From Thalassotalea euphylliae (GTDB lineage Bacteria > Pseudomonadota > Gammaproteobacteria > Enterobacterales > Alteromonadaceae): 64,000 bases of DNA. This document shows, piece by piece, positions 44,892 to 53,142 of the stretch. The notes beneath the pieces were generated by a model that saw only the letters and a program-made list of their open reading frames with translations, made no database searches and was not told where the DNA came from. The position numbers and the translations under genes are program-made. The stretch is from NCBI RefSeq assembly GCF_003390335.1, contig NZ_QUOU01000001.1:1674001-1738000 (forward strand), written 5' to 3'. Every line of letters begins with the position of its first letter. Position 1 is the stretch's first letter.

Positions 44892-45220
44892 TTCGCTTTA
44901 TACCCAAAATAAATAGCTTTCCAAAATGTTCTTTCTTTGTAATTAGTTGATTGTTGATAGGTTTCGGCTGCAATTTTTTCTATTTGTCGCCGAGTAATTT
45001 TGGGGATGGTTGCAAGCCCGCGAGTTAAGGTTGCAAAATCTGTCGAATATACAGAATATGTTGCTGCGAGACTGTTCGAACCAAGAAAAATATTTGCGAA
45101 AACCCCAATACCAGTAAATGTGGCCAATAGTTTAGATAATTCGTCTAATTCTTTTAGCCTTTTTAATGCTCTTTTACTTGTTGAAGAAAATTCAACGCCT
45201 TCAATATTTGGACATTTCAT
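44888..45220 (-). CDS. Hypothetical protein, first gene of an AT-rich two-gene cassette
   Basis: The 110-residue product has a basic N-terminal third (SSTSKRALKRLKELDEL), a moderately hydrophobic centre (LLATFTGIGVFANIFLG, perhaps a membrane segment) and a basic C-terminus. An AAAAGGAA ribosome site precedes the ATG. The stop overlaps the next gene by four bases. AT-rich codon use and lack of recognisable relatives mark this pair as accessory. Function unknown; a small toxin/immunity or phage-type pair is conceivable but not supported by motifs. Confidence 0.55.
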   Translation of the reverse strand: MKCPNIEGVEFSSTSKRALKRLKELDELSKLLATFTGIGVFANIFLGSNSLAATYSVYSTDFATLTRGLATIPKITRRQIEKIAAETYQQSTNYKERTFWKAIYFGYKAK

Positions 45221-45660
45221 AGTTATTCCTTTTACTATTAATCTGTTGATAAGTGGCGATACTTTGCTTGTTTTCTTCTCTAAATATCACATGTTAATTA
45301 TTGTTTTGTAACGATGTTGGGTTTAATTAGCCAATATAAAAACTATATGTGACTGATATTTGAACACCATAACTCAAAAATTCTTTCCAATGCAATCAAG
45401 AATGTAGCTACTTATCTCACGTTGATTATTTTTCTTATACGGTTGTCTTACTTGATAGTGTAATCGCGCAACTCGGTGTCGATTAAAATATTAGTTTGCT
45501 TGTGTGTTCTCGTATACTCGTAACCTCGTAAATTTCTGGCATATAAAAAATGCACAGTTGTTTTGTTAAATAGATGTAGCTAACCTTTGCCTCATTACGA
45601 ATGTTGCCTAGCTACTTTGCAGACTTGGTTTTTGTCAAAATAGCTATTGCGGAGAGAAAA
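45221..45660. other. AT-rich intergenic region without a gene
   Basis: About 440 bases with no supported frame. It separates the AT-rich cassette from the nucleotidase gene and should contain divergent promoters. I see no clear repeat or hairpin. The final bases carry the GGAGAG ribosome site of the nucleotidase gene. Confidence 0.45.
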
Positions 45661-47745
45661 ATGAAAAACTGGAAGAGCTCACTATTACCCTTTTTAAGCG
45701 TGCTAGCGTTAGTGGGCTGTGGTGATAGCGCAAATCTTCAAGGTAAAAACGCTGCTGATGATGAGGTTGAGTTAGCTAGTCGAGTTAAGCATTGTGGACA
45801 GGATAACCAACAACTCGCCCAATGTTCTGATGGTGCCTTTCAGTTACAGCTATTGCACTTCGCCGATATTGATGGCGGCCGCGATATTCTGAACAATGCC
45901 GTTCGTTTTTCTGCAATATTAAATAAATTCCGCGCTGAATATGCCAATACTTTAGTACTCAGCTCAGGTGATAATTGGATACCCGGCCCAGAATATAATG
46001 TCGGCGGTGATCTTGCCTTGAGTAGCATTTTAGGTGTTGCCGCCAATGGCAGAGCGCATATCGCTTATTTAAATGCTATGGGCGTGCAAGCCACGGCGGT
46101 TGGCAATCACGAATTAGACATGGGGACAGAAGCGTTCGCCAATTTGATTGCGCCACAAGTGCTGAGTGGTAAAACTTGGCAAGGTGCTCAATTTCCCTAT
46201 TTATCGGCCAATTTGGATTTCACAACAGATACCTCGTTAGCGCCATTGTTCGGTGTTAACGGCGATATCAATACTAATCAAGCAGGGCAGGTTGCCGCCA
46301 GCACGGTGATTGAGGTCAACGGCGAAAGGATCGGTGTCGTTGGCGCTTCAACACCAGCGTTAAGCAGTATTACGAAAACAGACGACATTACTGTACTACC
46401 TGATGATGCCAGTGACATCGCGGCACTTGCCTTGAAAATACAAACTTATATTGACTCCCTCACCAAGCAAGGTATCAACAAAATTATCTTACTCGCCCAT
46501 ATGCAGCAAATTGCCATTGAACAACAACTCGCGCCTTTACTGGATGGTGTCGATATTATCGTCGCAGGTGGTTCGAATACGATATTGGCTGACAAAAACG
46601 ACAGGCTACGCGATGGCGATAGTGCCGAAGGCAGTTATCCACTCGTTTTTCAAAGTGCCACAAAAGAGCCTATTGTAGTGCTGAACACCGACGGAGATTA
46701 CACCTACCTCGGGCGATTTGTCGTGATGTTCGATGAAAACGGTGTGATGATCCCCAGCTTGTTAGACGATGAACTAAACGGTGCATACGCTGCTGACGAA
46801 CGAGCACTTACTGAACACAACCTTGAGTTAAGTGACGCGATTCCAGAAGTTCAAACGATAACTACGGCGTTAAACCAAGCATTGACGGCCAAACTCAGTA
46901 AGGTATTTGGTAGCACATCGGTGTATTTAAACGGCAGCAGGGTATCAGTGAGAACTGAGGAAACGAACCTCGGCAACCTTACCGCTGACGCCAACCTTGC
47001 TTATGCACAAACAATTGATAAAAGCGTGGCTATTTCACTTAAAAACGGTGGTGGGATTCGCGCACCAATTGGTGCTTGCGTCATTCCCCCCGGCAGTACT
47101 GATAGTGAGTTGGTATGCAGTCCGCCCAAAGGCGCAGACGGTATCAATAACGCAGGCGATGTAACGCAGTTGGATTTAGAAATCGCGCTGCGCTTTAACA
47201 GCGCACTTAGCAATTTATCAGTCACTGGTCGTGAATTAAAAGACATTATTGAGTACGGCGTGTCGGCTACCAGAGCTGGCGCAACCCCCGGCCGTTTTCC
47301 GCAAGTGGCAGGCATGCGTTTTAGTTTTGACGCAAGTAAAGCGGTTGGTTCGCGCGTGCAAAATCTTATGATACTTGATGATAATGGCGCTTTACCCAAG
47401 GGTAAGACAGTTGTAGTTGTTAACAATGGAAAGCTAAACCCAGCTGCGGCTAAGCAAATATTTCGCTTGGTGACCTTGGACTTTCTAGTGAACGGTGGTG
47501 ACGGTTATGCCTTTCCCAAGGGGAAATCGGCAAACGTGGTGAGCCTTAAAAGCGCAGGGCAAAAAACAGGTAATGTCGTTATTGCTGACGATGGCACAGA
47601 GCAAGACGCCCTCGCAGAGTATTTATTCGAGCACTACCAAAAAGTGGGTAAGGCTTATTACGAAATGGACACGCCAAGCGCACAAGACAAGCGTATTCAG
47701 AATTTAGCCAAGGTGCCAGAAGATACGGTATTAGCTGACGAATAA
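45661..47745 (+). CDS. Lipoprotein 5'-nucleotidase / metallophosphoesterase
   Basis: The precursor of 694 residues has a lipobox (LALVGC) and the two-domain 5'-nucleotidase layout. The N-terminal metallophosphoesterase has LLHFADIDGG, VLSSGDNWIPG, GNHELDMG and LAHMQQ as metal-ligand blocks. The C-terminal nucleotide-binding domain has LKNGGGIRAPIG and the NGGDGYAFP region. It probably strips phosphate from nucleotides outside the inner membrane. An upstream in-frame ATG at 45601 would bury the signal peptide, so I take 45661, which has GGAGAG upstream. Terminator follows. Confidence 0.9.
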   Translation: MKNWKSSLLPFLSVLALVGCGDSANLQGKNAADDEVELASRVKHCGQDNQQLAQCSDGAFQLQLLHFADIDGGRDILNNAVRFSAILNKFRAEYANTLVLSSGDNWIPGPEYNVGGDLALSSILGVAANGRAHIAYLNAMGVQATAVGNHELDMGTEAFANLIAPQVLSGKTWQGAQFPYLSANLDFTTDTSLAPLFGVNGDINTNQAGQVAASTVIEVNGERIGVVGASTPALSSITKTDDITVLPDDASDIAALALKIQTYIDSLTKQGINKIILLAHMQQIAIEQQLAPLLDGVDIIVAGGSNTILADKNDRLRDGDSAEGSYPLVFQSATKEPIVVLNTDGDYTYLGRFVVMFDENGVMIPSLLDDELNGAYAADERALTEHNLELSDAIPEVQTITTALNQALTAKLSKVFGSTSVYLNGSRVSVRTEETNLGNLTADANLAYAQTIDKSVAISLKNGGGIRAPIGACVIPPGSTDSELVCSPPKGADGINNAGDVTQLDLEIALRFNSALSNLSVTGRELKDIIEYGVSATRAGATPGRFPQVAGMRFSFDASKAVGSRVQNLMILDDNGALPKGKTVVVVNNGKLNPAAAKQIFRLVTLDFLVNGGDGYAFPKGKSANVVSLKSAGQKTGNVVIADDGTEQDALAEYLFEHYQKVGKAYYEMDTPSAQDKRIQNLAKVPEDTVLADE

Positions 47746-47774
47746 CTACACGTTGAGGAAGCTTTAACTGGCAC

Positions 47775-47805
47775 AAAAAAGGCTTGCATCGGCAAGCCTT
47801 TTCTC
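47775..47805. terminator. Terminator between the nucleotidase and transporter genes
   Basis: AAAAAAGGCTTGC and GCAAGCCTTTTCT around an ATCG loop, between convergent genes; A and T runs make it work in both directions. Confidence 0.88.
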
Positions 47806-47842
47806 TATGTATTTTTAATCTTTGGTTATCGCTGTGTTTGGT

Positions 47843-49153
47843 TTAATTTTTAGTAATACGCCAAAATGCAATTAATGCGGCAAAGAATAAAATCATCGGG
47901 TAAAACGAGTAAATCACCACATCCACAGGGGAAATACCAATAGTTGCTCCAAGCAGCAAGGCTTGCGCGCCATAAGGTAATAAACCTTGGTTAATACAGG
48001 CGAAAATATCTAGCAAACTAGCCGATTCTGCTGCTTTAATGTTGCCATCTTCGGCGAGCTCTTTCGCGGTTTCACCTGTGATAATAATTGACACTGTATT
48101 ATTGGCGGTAAAAAAGTTCGCACTAAATGCGAGGCTGGCAATACCTAAACCAGCCGCGCGTTTCGGGTTATTGGGGCTAAGTTTACCCGCTAATTTTTTT
48201 AAGCTTACCGTAAGCGCTTGCAAGCCACCTTGGCGGCGTACTAACTCGCTTAAACCACCAATAAATAGCGCTAAAATAAAGACGTCTTGTACGTTAGCAA
48301 AGCCTTTGTTGATATCAGATGCGAGTGCAGACAGTTGATAGCCATTACTGACAAAGCCTGTTGCAGCTGCCAGTAAAATACCAACCAGTAAAACCACAAA
48401 CACGTTTACCCCCGACAACGCTAAACCAAGAATAACGACGTAAGGCAATAGGCCAATTACGTCGATCGCTTGCTCGCTTTGATAGTCAGCACTACCTCCC
48501 AAGAAAGTGAATAGCACGAGCGAGATAAGTGCGGCGGGAAGAGCGAACTTAAAGTTCACACGAAACTTGTCTTTCATTCGCGCCCCTTGTGTTCGCGTTG
48601 AGGCAATGGTTGTGTCAGAGATAATCGATAAATTATCACCGAAAATAGCGCCGGAGATAATACTACCTGCAACTAATGCAGGGCTTAGGCTCGCAGCTTC
48701 AATAAAGCCCGCGGCTATCGGGGCAATGGCAGCGATGGTACCAACCGATGTTCCCATAGCTGTTGATAAAAATGCGGCAACAATGAATAGTCCAGGAATG
48801 ATTAAATAGTCCGGAAACAGCGCTAATCCCAGTTGCACACTTGCATCAACACTGCCTGTTGCTTTCGCAACCATGCCAAACGCGCCTGCCAGCAAATAAA
48901 TCACCCCCATGGTAATAATATTGCTATGGCCGGCACCTTCAATAAACTGGTTAACTTGCTCGCTAATCGTTTCCTTCCCCATCATTATTGCAACGATGAT
49001 GGCAGGGATAATGGCAACACTGGCAGGCAGCTGGTAAAACGCAAACTCAACACCTTGCAGGGTTAGGACAATCCCTGTACCGATAAAGAGCGAAAGGAAT
49101 ACGCCAAACGGCAATAGGCTGAGAAGGCGAGGTGGTGAGGTTTGTTCAGTCAT
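47843..49153 (-). CDS. NhaC-family transporter, possible methionine transporter (MetT-like)
   Basis: The 436-residue protein has about eleven membrane segments and the NhaC/ion-transporter motifs: FLSTAMGTSVGTIAAIAPIA near residue 127 and SGAIFGDNLSIISDTTIAST, with a second GD-type region TANNTVSIIITGETAKELA near 355. NhaC-family proteins exchange ions or amino acids with sodium or protons. Comparative-genomics work predicted that some, named MetT, carry methionine and are controlled by methionine regulators. The promoter here has MetJ-like boxes over its -35, which favours that reading. It is a single-gene unit with a leader of about 200 bases. Confidence 0.82.
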   Translation of the reverse strand: MTEQTSPPRLLSLLPFGVFLSLFIGTGIVLTLQGVEFAFYQLPASVAIIPAIIVAIMMGKETISEQVNQFIEGAGHSNIITMGVIYLLAGAFGMVAKATGSVDASVQLGLALFPDYLIIPGLFIVAAFLSTAMGTSVGTIAAIAPIAAGFIEAASLSPALVAGSIISGAIFGDNLSIISDTTIASTRTQGARMKDKFRVNFKFALPAALISLVLFTFLGGSADYQSEQAIDVIGLLPYVVILGLALSGVNVFVVLLVGILLAAATGFVSNGYQLSALASDINKGFANVQDVFILALFIGGLSELVRRQGGLQALTVSLKKLAGKLSPNNPKRAAGLGIASLAFSANFFTANNTVSIIITGETAKELAEDGNIKAAESASLLDIFACINQGLLPYGAQALLLGATIGISPVDVVIYSFYPMILFFAALIAFWRITKN

Positions 49154-49367
49154 ATAATGCTCTAATTCTTATTGTTAGTTGTTGTCGCTAGCGCGTTATT
49201 ACTTTGAACTTTAATTTGTTTAATCTTATTCACGCGTTAGGTAGTGATGCACGCGAACAAGCATAAAATGTTCAAATAATAAGCTTTTATAACATTCCAC
49301 TGGATCAGGGGAAAGGCAAAATAGCAAGCTAACAGATAGATAAGTTTTCATTTGGCGAATAGCGCAA

Positions 49368-49414
49368 ATTATAAAGTGATTTGTACCACTGTCAATCTAG
49401 ATGTTTAGATGGCT
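49368..49414 (-). promoter_or_regulatory. Strong sigma-70 promoter with MetJ-like boxes for the NhaC-family gene
   Basis: On the minus strand TTGACA (49395-49390) and TATAAT (49373-49368) are both perfect, 16 bases apart, pointing at the transporter gene. Directly at and upstream of the -35 are tandem 8-mers, read on the plus strand as AGATGTTT (49399-49406) and AGATGGCT (49407-49414), each matching 6 of 8 positions of the MetJ consensus AGACGTCT, plus a weaker GTCAATCT (49391-49398). MetJ binds such tandem boxes with S-adenosylmethionine and represses. The expected transcript start is near 49361. Confidence 0.65.
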
Positions 49415-49589
49415 AAAATAACTTGATGTTTAGCTGATGCTGAGAATGAACCAAATTTCGTTAAAAACTAGGTTCAATAATTTAGCGATATAATCCCTCT
49501 ATTTTTATCAATCGTAGCGGAATTAGCCCTACTTTATGGTGGCGCTCTGTGCTATTCTTGCCGCCAATTTTTACAATGAAGAAGTGCAA

Positions 49590-50210
49590 ATGTCTGATAA
49601 CAAATTTGAATCAATCGAAGCACGCGTAAGTTACGGCGTTGGCCGTCAACTTGGCGACCAATTACGCAATAACCCATTTAAAGAGTTTGACGTAACCGCG
49701 GTACAATCTGGTTTAGCTGACGCATTAGCAGCTGCAGATAGCCAAGTAAGCGAGCAAGACTTAAACGAAGCATTTGCTGTTGTTTCTAAGAAATTACAAG
49801 AGCAAGAGCAAGCACAAGCCAAAGAAAAAGCGGCTGAAGGCGAAGCTTTCTTAGCAAAAAATGCTGAGCGTGCAGAAGTGACTGTGACTGAATCTGGCTT
49901 ACAGTACGAAGTGCTAGCAGATGCAGAAGGTGAAAAACCAACGGCAGCATCAACGGTTCGCACTCACTACCACGGTACTTTCATTAACGGTGAAGTATTC
50001 GATAGCTCAGTTGATCGCGGTCAACCTGCTGAATTCCCAGTTGGTGGTGTTATCGCTGGTTGGACAGAAGCATTACAGCTAATGAGTGTTGGCGCAAAAT
50101 GGCGTTTATACATTCCTTACAACTTAGCTTACGGTGAGCGTGGTTCGCACGGTGCGATCCCTCCATACTCAGCGTTAGTATTCGATGTTGAACTATTAGA
50201 CATCCTATAA
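49590..50210 (+). CDS. fklB: FKBP-type peptidyl-prolyl cis-trans isomerase FklB
   Basis: The 206-residue protein has the dimerising N-terminal helical domain (SYGVGRQLGDQLRNNPF onwards, to about 110) and a C-terminal FKBP domain with TVRTHYHGTFINGEVFDSS, FPVGGVIAGWTEAL and YGERGSHGAIPPYSALVFDVELL. It speeds proline isomerisation in protein folding. No signal peptide is seen after choosing ATG 49590 (GAAGAAG upstream), so it may act in the cytoplasm as FklB does; an in-frame start 18 codons earlier is less likely. A terminator follows. Confidence 0.93.
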   Translation: MSDNKFESIEARVSYGVGRQLGDQLRNNPFKEFDVTAVQSGLADALAAADSQVSEQDLNEAFAVVSKKLQEQEQAQAKEKAAEGEAFLAKNAERAEVTVTESGLQYEVLADAEGEKPTAASTVRTHYHGTFINGEVFDSSVDRGQPAEFPVGGVIAGWTEALQLMSVGAKWRLYIPYNLAYGERGSHGAIPPYSALVFDVELLDIL

Positions 50211-50217
50211 ATGATTA

Positions 50218-50239
50218 AGCCGGGCTAGCCCGGCTTTTC
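50218..50239 (+). terminator. fklB terminator
   Basis: AAGCCGGGCTAGCCCGGCTTTT: a near-perfect palindrome followed by CTTTG, 8 bases after the stop. Confidence 0.88.
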
Positions 50240-50307
50240 TTTGTCTGGAATTTTTTAATTCGTATTGTTACCCAAAGCAAACAGCACTTTTTACTACGCA
50301 CCTTTTA

Positions 50308-50835
50308 ATGCGCGCTATAAGAATGAACGAACAGCACCAAGAACAAAACTACCCTAACAAAGCCCAGCAGTTGGCTACCTTCTACCAAAATTACATTCAT
50401 GCCTTCTCTGCGGCCAGCGTGCCAGCAGTAGCGAAATGCTATCAACTCCCTTGCGTATTGAGTACGCCAGATAAAGTACTCGTGCTTGATAGTGAGCAAG
50501 GCTTCAATCAAGAGTTTAGTGGCATTTTTGCCATGTTAGCTGAACATAACATCACCGGGTTTAAGGCCAGTAATGCCAGTTATCAGCATATTAATGAAAC
50601 ACTTAGCTTAGTGAAAATTGATTGGCGTTTTTATGACCAAGCTAATAACCTTTTTAGCGAATTTTCGGCAATTTATCATTTAAGCTATCAACAAGAAGCC
50701 TATAGAATCATTAACGTTATTTCTCATGATATGTGTCAGCTTGCTGACTTAGCTCATGAGTTAACCTTAATCCCGAGTGCTAACGATACAAACAATAGTG
50801 CTAACGATATAAACAATAAGGAAACCGATAAATGA
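50308..50835 (+). CDS. Hypothetical NTF2-like protein coupled to dapB
   Basis: The 175-residue product looks like a nuclear-transport-factor-2-like (SnoaL) domain: FYQNYIHAFSAASVPAVAKCYQLPCVLSTPD, then LVKIDWRFYDQANNLFSEFSAIYHLSYQQEAYRI. Such domains bind small hydrophobic ligands or act as small enzymes. No catalytic residues can be assigned. Either ATG 50308 or 50323 may be used; neither has a good ribosome site. It ends in a duplicated SAND(T/I)NN segment, and its stop overlaps the dapB ATG by four bases, so dapB translation depends on it. Confidence 0.7.
   Translation: MRAIRMNEQHQEQNYPNKAQQLATFYQNYIHAFSAASVPAVAKCYQLPCVLSTPDKVLVLDSEQGFNQEFSGIFAMLAEHNITGFKASNASYQHINETLSLVKIDWRFYDQANNLFSEFSAIYHLSYQQEAYRIINVISHDMCQLADLAHELTLIPSANDTNNSANDINNKETDK
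50776..50817 (+). repeat. Two-copy tandem repeat of 21 bases
   Basis: Two adjacent 21-base units (50776-50796 and 50797-50817) differ at one position and encode SAND(T/I)NN twice at the end of the NTF2-like protein. It keeps frame, so copy-number change by slippage would only lengthen the tail. Confidence 0.85.
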
Positions 50836-51635
50836 CCACTAAAGTTGCAATTTTAGGCTGTAGCGGCCGCATGGGCCGTAACTTGATCAAGGCAGCTGTA
50901 GAGCATGATGAAATTGAACTGGTTGGTGGCACGGTGCGCGAAAATTCTTCTTTTGCTGGTTTTGACTTAGGCGAGTTAGCAGGTATTGGCAAACTTGATT
51001 TGGTGACAAGCACTTCGCTTGAAGCGGTCAGCAGTGCCGATGTCTTTATCGACTTTACTTCGATTGAATCTACGTTGAGCAATATCGAGTGGTGTAAAGC
51101 GAATAATAAAGCACTAGTCATTGGTACTACCGGCTTTGAAGATGCGCAAGTTAAATCGATCAAACAGGCTGGTCAAGACATGCCCGTATTATTAGCGCCA
51201 AACACCAGTGTTGGTGTTAACTTGCTATTTAAACTCTTGGAAATTACCGCTCAGGCTATTGGCGACTATACTGATATAGAAATTTTTGAGGCGCACCACC
51301 GATTCAAAAAAGATGCACCGTCAGGCACCGCGATGAAGATGGGGCAGGTGATCGCTGAAACCCTAGGGCGTGATTTAAATGAATGCGCCGTTTATGGTCG
51401 CGAGGGTATTACTGATGAACGCGATAACAAGACTATAGGTTTTGCCACGGTTCGTGCTGGCGATATCGTTGGTGAACATACGGCATTTTTTGCGGATTTG
51501 GGCGAGCGCCTCGAAATCACCCATAAAGCCAGTTCGCGTATGACCTTTGCTCAAGGGGCAATGCGTGCAGCACTTTGGTTAGCTAAGGCTAAGCACGGTT
51601 ATTACGATATGCAAGATGTTCTTGGGCTGAAATAA
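50832..51635 (+). CDS. dapB: 4-hydroxy-tetrahydrodipicolinate reductase DapB
   Basis: The 267-residue enzyme reduces hydroxytetrahydrodipicolinate with NAD(P)H in lysine and meso-diaminopimelate synthesis. The nucleotide-binding VAILGCSGRMGRNLI, the catalytic EAHHRFKKDAPSGTA (His-His and Lys) and FATVRAGDIVGEHTAFF are all present. Length is normal. The ATG overlaps the upstream NTF2-like gene. It precedes carAB with 344 bases between, the conserved order of Alteromonadales, but the gap suggests carA has its own promoter. Confidence 0.97.
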   Translation: MTTKVAILGCSGRMGRNLIKAAVEHDEIELVGGTVRENSSFAGFDLGELAGIGKLDLVTSTSLEAVSSADVFIDFTSIESTLSNIEWCKANNKALVIGTTGFEDAQVKSIKQAGQDMPVLLAPNTSVGVNLLFKLLEITAQAIGDYTDIEIFEAHHRFKKDAPSGTAMKMGQVIAETLGRDLNECAVYGREGITDERDNKTIGFATVRAGDIVGEHTAFFADLGERLEITHKASSRMTFAQGAMRAALWLAKAKHGYYDMQDVLGLK

Positions 51636-51757
51636 CACACCCGAATATATGGCATAAATTGATTAAATAAATCATATAAAACAGCTTGTTAGTTATTTTT
51701 GTTCGCTTAATTTTCTAGACAAATTAAGTGATATCAAGGTTAGAAAACATAGATTTT

Positions 51758-51771
51758 TGACCGTTTGGTCA
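51758..51771. promoter_or_regulatory. TGACC-N4-GGTCA palindrome upstream of carA
   Basis: TGACCGTTTGGTCA, extended outward by GATTTT and AAAATC on the two sides. The shape is that of an operator for a dimeric repressor. A candidate -10 (TAGAAT at about 51833) with TAGACG 18 bases before it lies downstream. The regulator is unknown. Confidence 0.5.
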
Positions 51772-51902
51772 TAAAAATCATTTTAAAGCTAAATATTTCT
51801 AATTTTACTAGACGAAAAACACTAATGGGCGTAGAATGCGCGGAATTTGTCAAAAATTTGCGATTCGCAAGCCAAAAGACGGATTATTGAACAATTTTCG
51901 CG

Positions 51903-51952
51903 CTTAGTGCTTTTAACGAGAAATACGCAAAAAAACGTTAAAAGCGATTAAG
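51903..51952 (+). promoter_or_regulatory. Long stem-loop in the carA leader
   Basis: GCTTTTAACG (51909-51918) pairs perfectly with CGTTAAAAGC (51936-51945) around a 17-base A-rich loop. The pairing continues outward (CTTAGT with GATTAAG, one bulge) to about 16 pairs. It ends 28 bases before the carA start and is followed by a pyrimidine-rich tract, so it may control carA expression. Confidence 0.55.
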
Positions 51953-51979
51953 TTTACTTTCTTCTTTTCGGAGGCTAAA

Positions 51980-53128
51980 TTGACTAAATCTGCCATTTTG
52001 GTGCTAGAAGACGGCACTATATTTAACGGCACCGCTATTGGTGCAGAAGGAATGGCGGTTGGTGAAGTGGTGTTTAACACTTCCATGACCGGTTACCAAG
52101 AAATCCTGACTGATCCTTCCTACGCAGAACAAATTGTTACCCTCACTTATCCTCACATTGGCAACACTGGTACAAACTCAGAAGACGAAGAGTCTGGCAC
52201 CATTTGGGCTAAAGGCTTAGTGATTCGCGACTTACCTTTACTGGCCAGTAATTTTAGAAACGAAGAAAGCTTGAGCGATTACCTAGCGCGCAACAATATT
52301 TTAGGTATTGCTGATATCGACACGCGTAAACTAACACGTATTCTACGTGAAAAAGGTGCTCAAAATGGCTGTATCTTAGCGGGCGATAGCCTAGATGAGG
52401 CAAAGGCACTAGCCCAAGCAAAAGGCTTCCCTGGCTTAAAAGGTATGGACTTAGCAAAAGTCGTATCGACTAAAGAACAATACCAGTGGACAGAAGGCAG
52501 CTGGCAGCTAGGAAAAGGCCATACCTGCTATAAAGAAACGCCGGAAAACTTCGACTTTCACGTCGTTGCCTACGATTTTGGTGCCAAACGCAATATTTTA
52601 CGTATGTTAGTAGACCGTGGCTGTAAGCTTACGGTTGTGCCAGCGCAAACTCCAGCGGCTGACGTACTAGCGATGAATCCAGATGGCATCTTCCTATCTA
52701 ATGGTCCCGGCGATCCAGAGCCATGTGACTACGCAATCGCAGCAATTAAATCTTTCCTTGAAACTGATATTCCAGTGTTCGGTATTTGTTTAGGCCATCA
52801 GCTATTAGGTTTAGCCAGTGGTGCCAAGACGATTAAAATGAAGTTCGGTCACCACGGTGGCAACCACCCAGTGAAAGACATTGACCGCGATGCGGTGATG
52901 ATCACCGCGCAAAACCATGGTTTCGCTGTTGATGAAGACAATATGTCAGACAATCTGCGCGTCACGCACAAATCACTGTTTGATGGCACAATTCAAGGTA
53001 TTCACCGCACTGACAAGCCAGCCTTTAGCTTCCAAGGTCACCCAGAAGCAAGCCCAGGTCCACATGACGCAGCACCGTTATTTGACCACTTTATTGAACT
53101 AATTAATGAAGCTAAAGCAGCTAAGTAA
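51980..53128 (+). CDS. carA: Carbamoyl-phosphate synthase small subunit CarA
   Basis: The 382-residue glutaminase subunit splits glutamine and channels ammonia to CarB for arginine and pyrimidine synthesis. The N-terminal half has GYQEILTDPSYAEQIVTLTYPHIGN. The class I amidotransferase half has the catalytic Cys in VFGICLGHQLLG and the His/Glu in FQGHPEASPGPHD. It starts at a TTG with an excellent GGAGG nine bases upstream; no ATG in frame fits the conserved N-terminus. carB follows after 14 bases. Confidence 0.97.
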   Translation: MTKSAILVLEDGTIFNGTAIGAEGMAVGEVVFNTSMTGYQEILTDPSYAEQIVTLTYPHIGNTGTNSEDEESGTIWAKGLVIRDLPLLASNFRNEESLSDYLARNNILGIADIDTRKLTRILREKGAQNGCILAGDSLDEAKALAQAKGFPGLKGMDLAKVVSTKEQYQWTEGSWQLGKGHTCYKETPENFDFHVVAYDFGAKRNILRMLVDRGCKLTVVPAQTPAADVLAMNPDGIFLSNGPGDPEPCDYAIAAIKSFLETDIPVFGICLGHQLLGLASGAKTIKMKFGHHGGNHPVKDIDRDAVMITAQNHGFAVDEDNMSDNLRVTHKSLFDGTIQGIHRTDKPAFSFQGHPEASPGPHDAAPLFDHFIELINEAKAAK

Positions 53129-53142
53129 GAGAGAACAAGACT

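Noticed and set aside
51660..51674. ArgR box upstream of carA (TGATTAAATAAATCA)
   Set aside because: Each arm deviates from TGAAT/ATTCA and the spacing is one base too long; too weak to call without a matrix.
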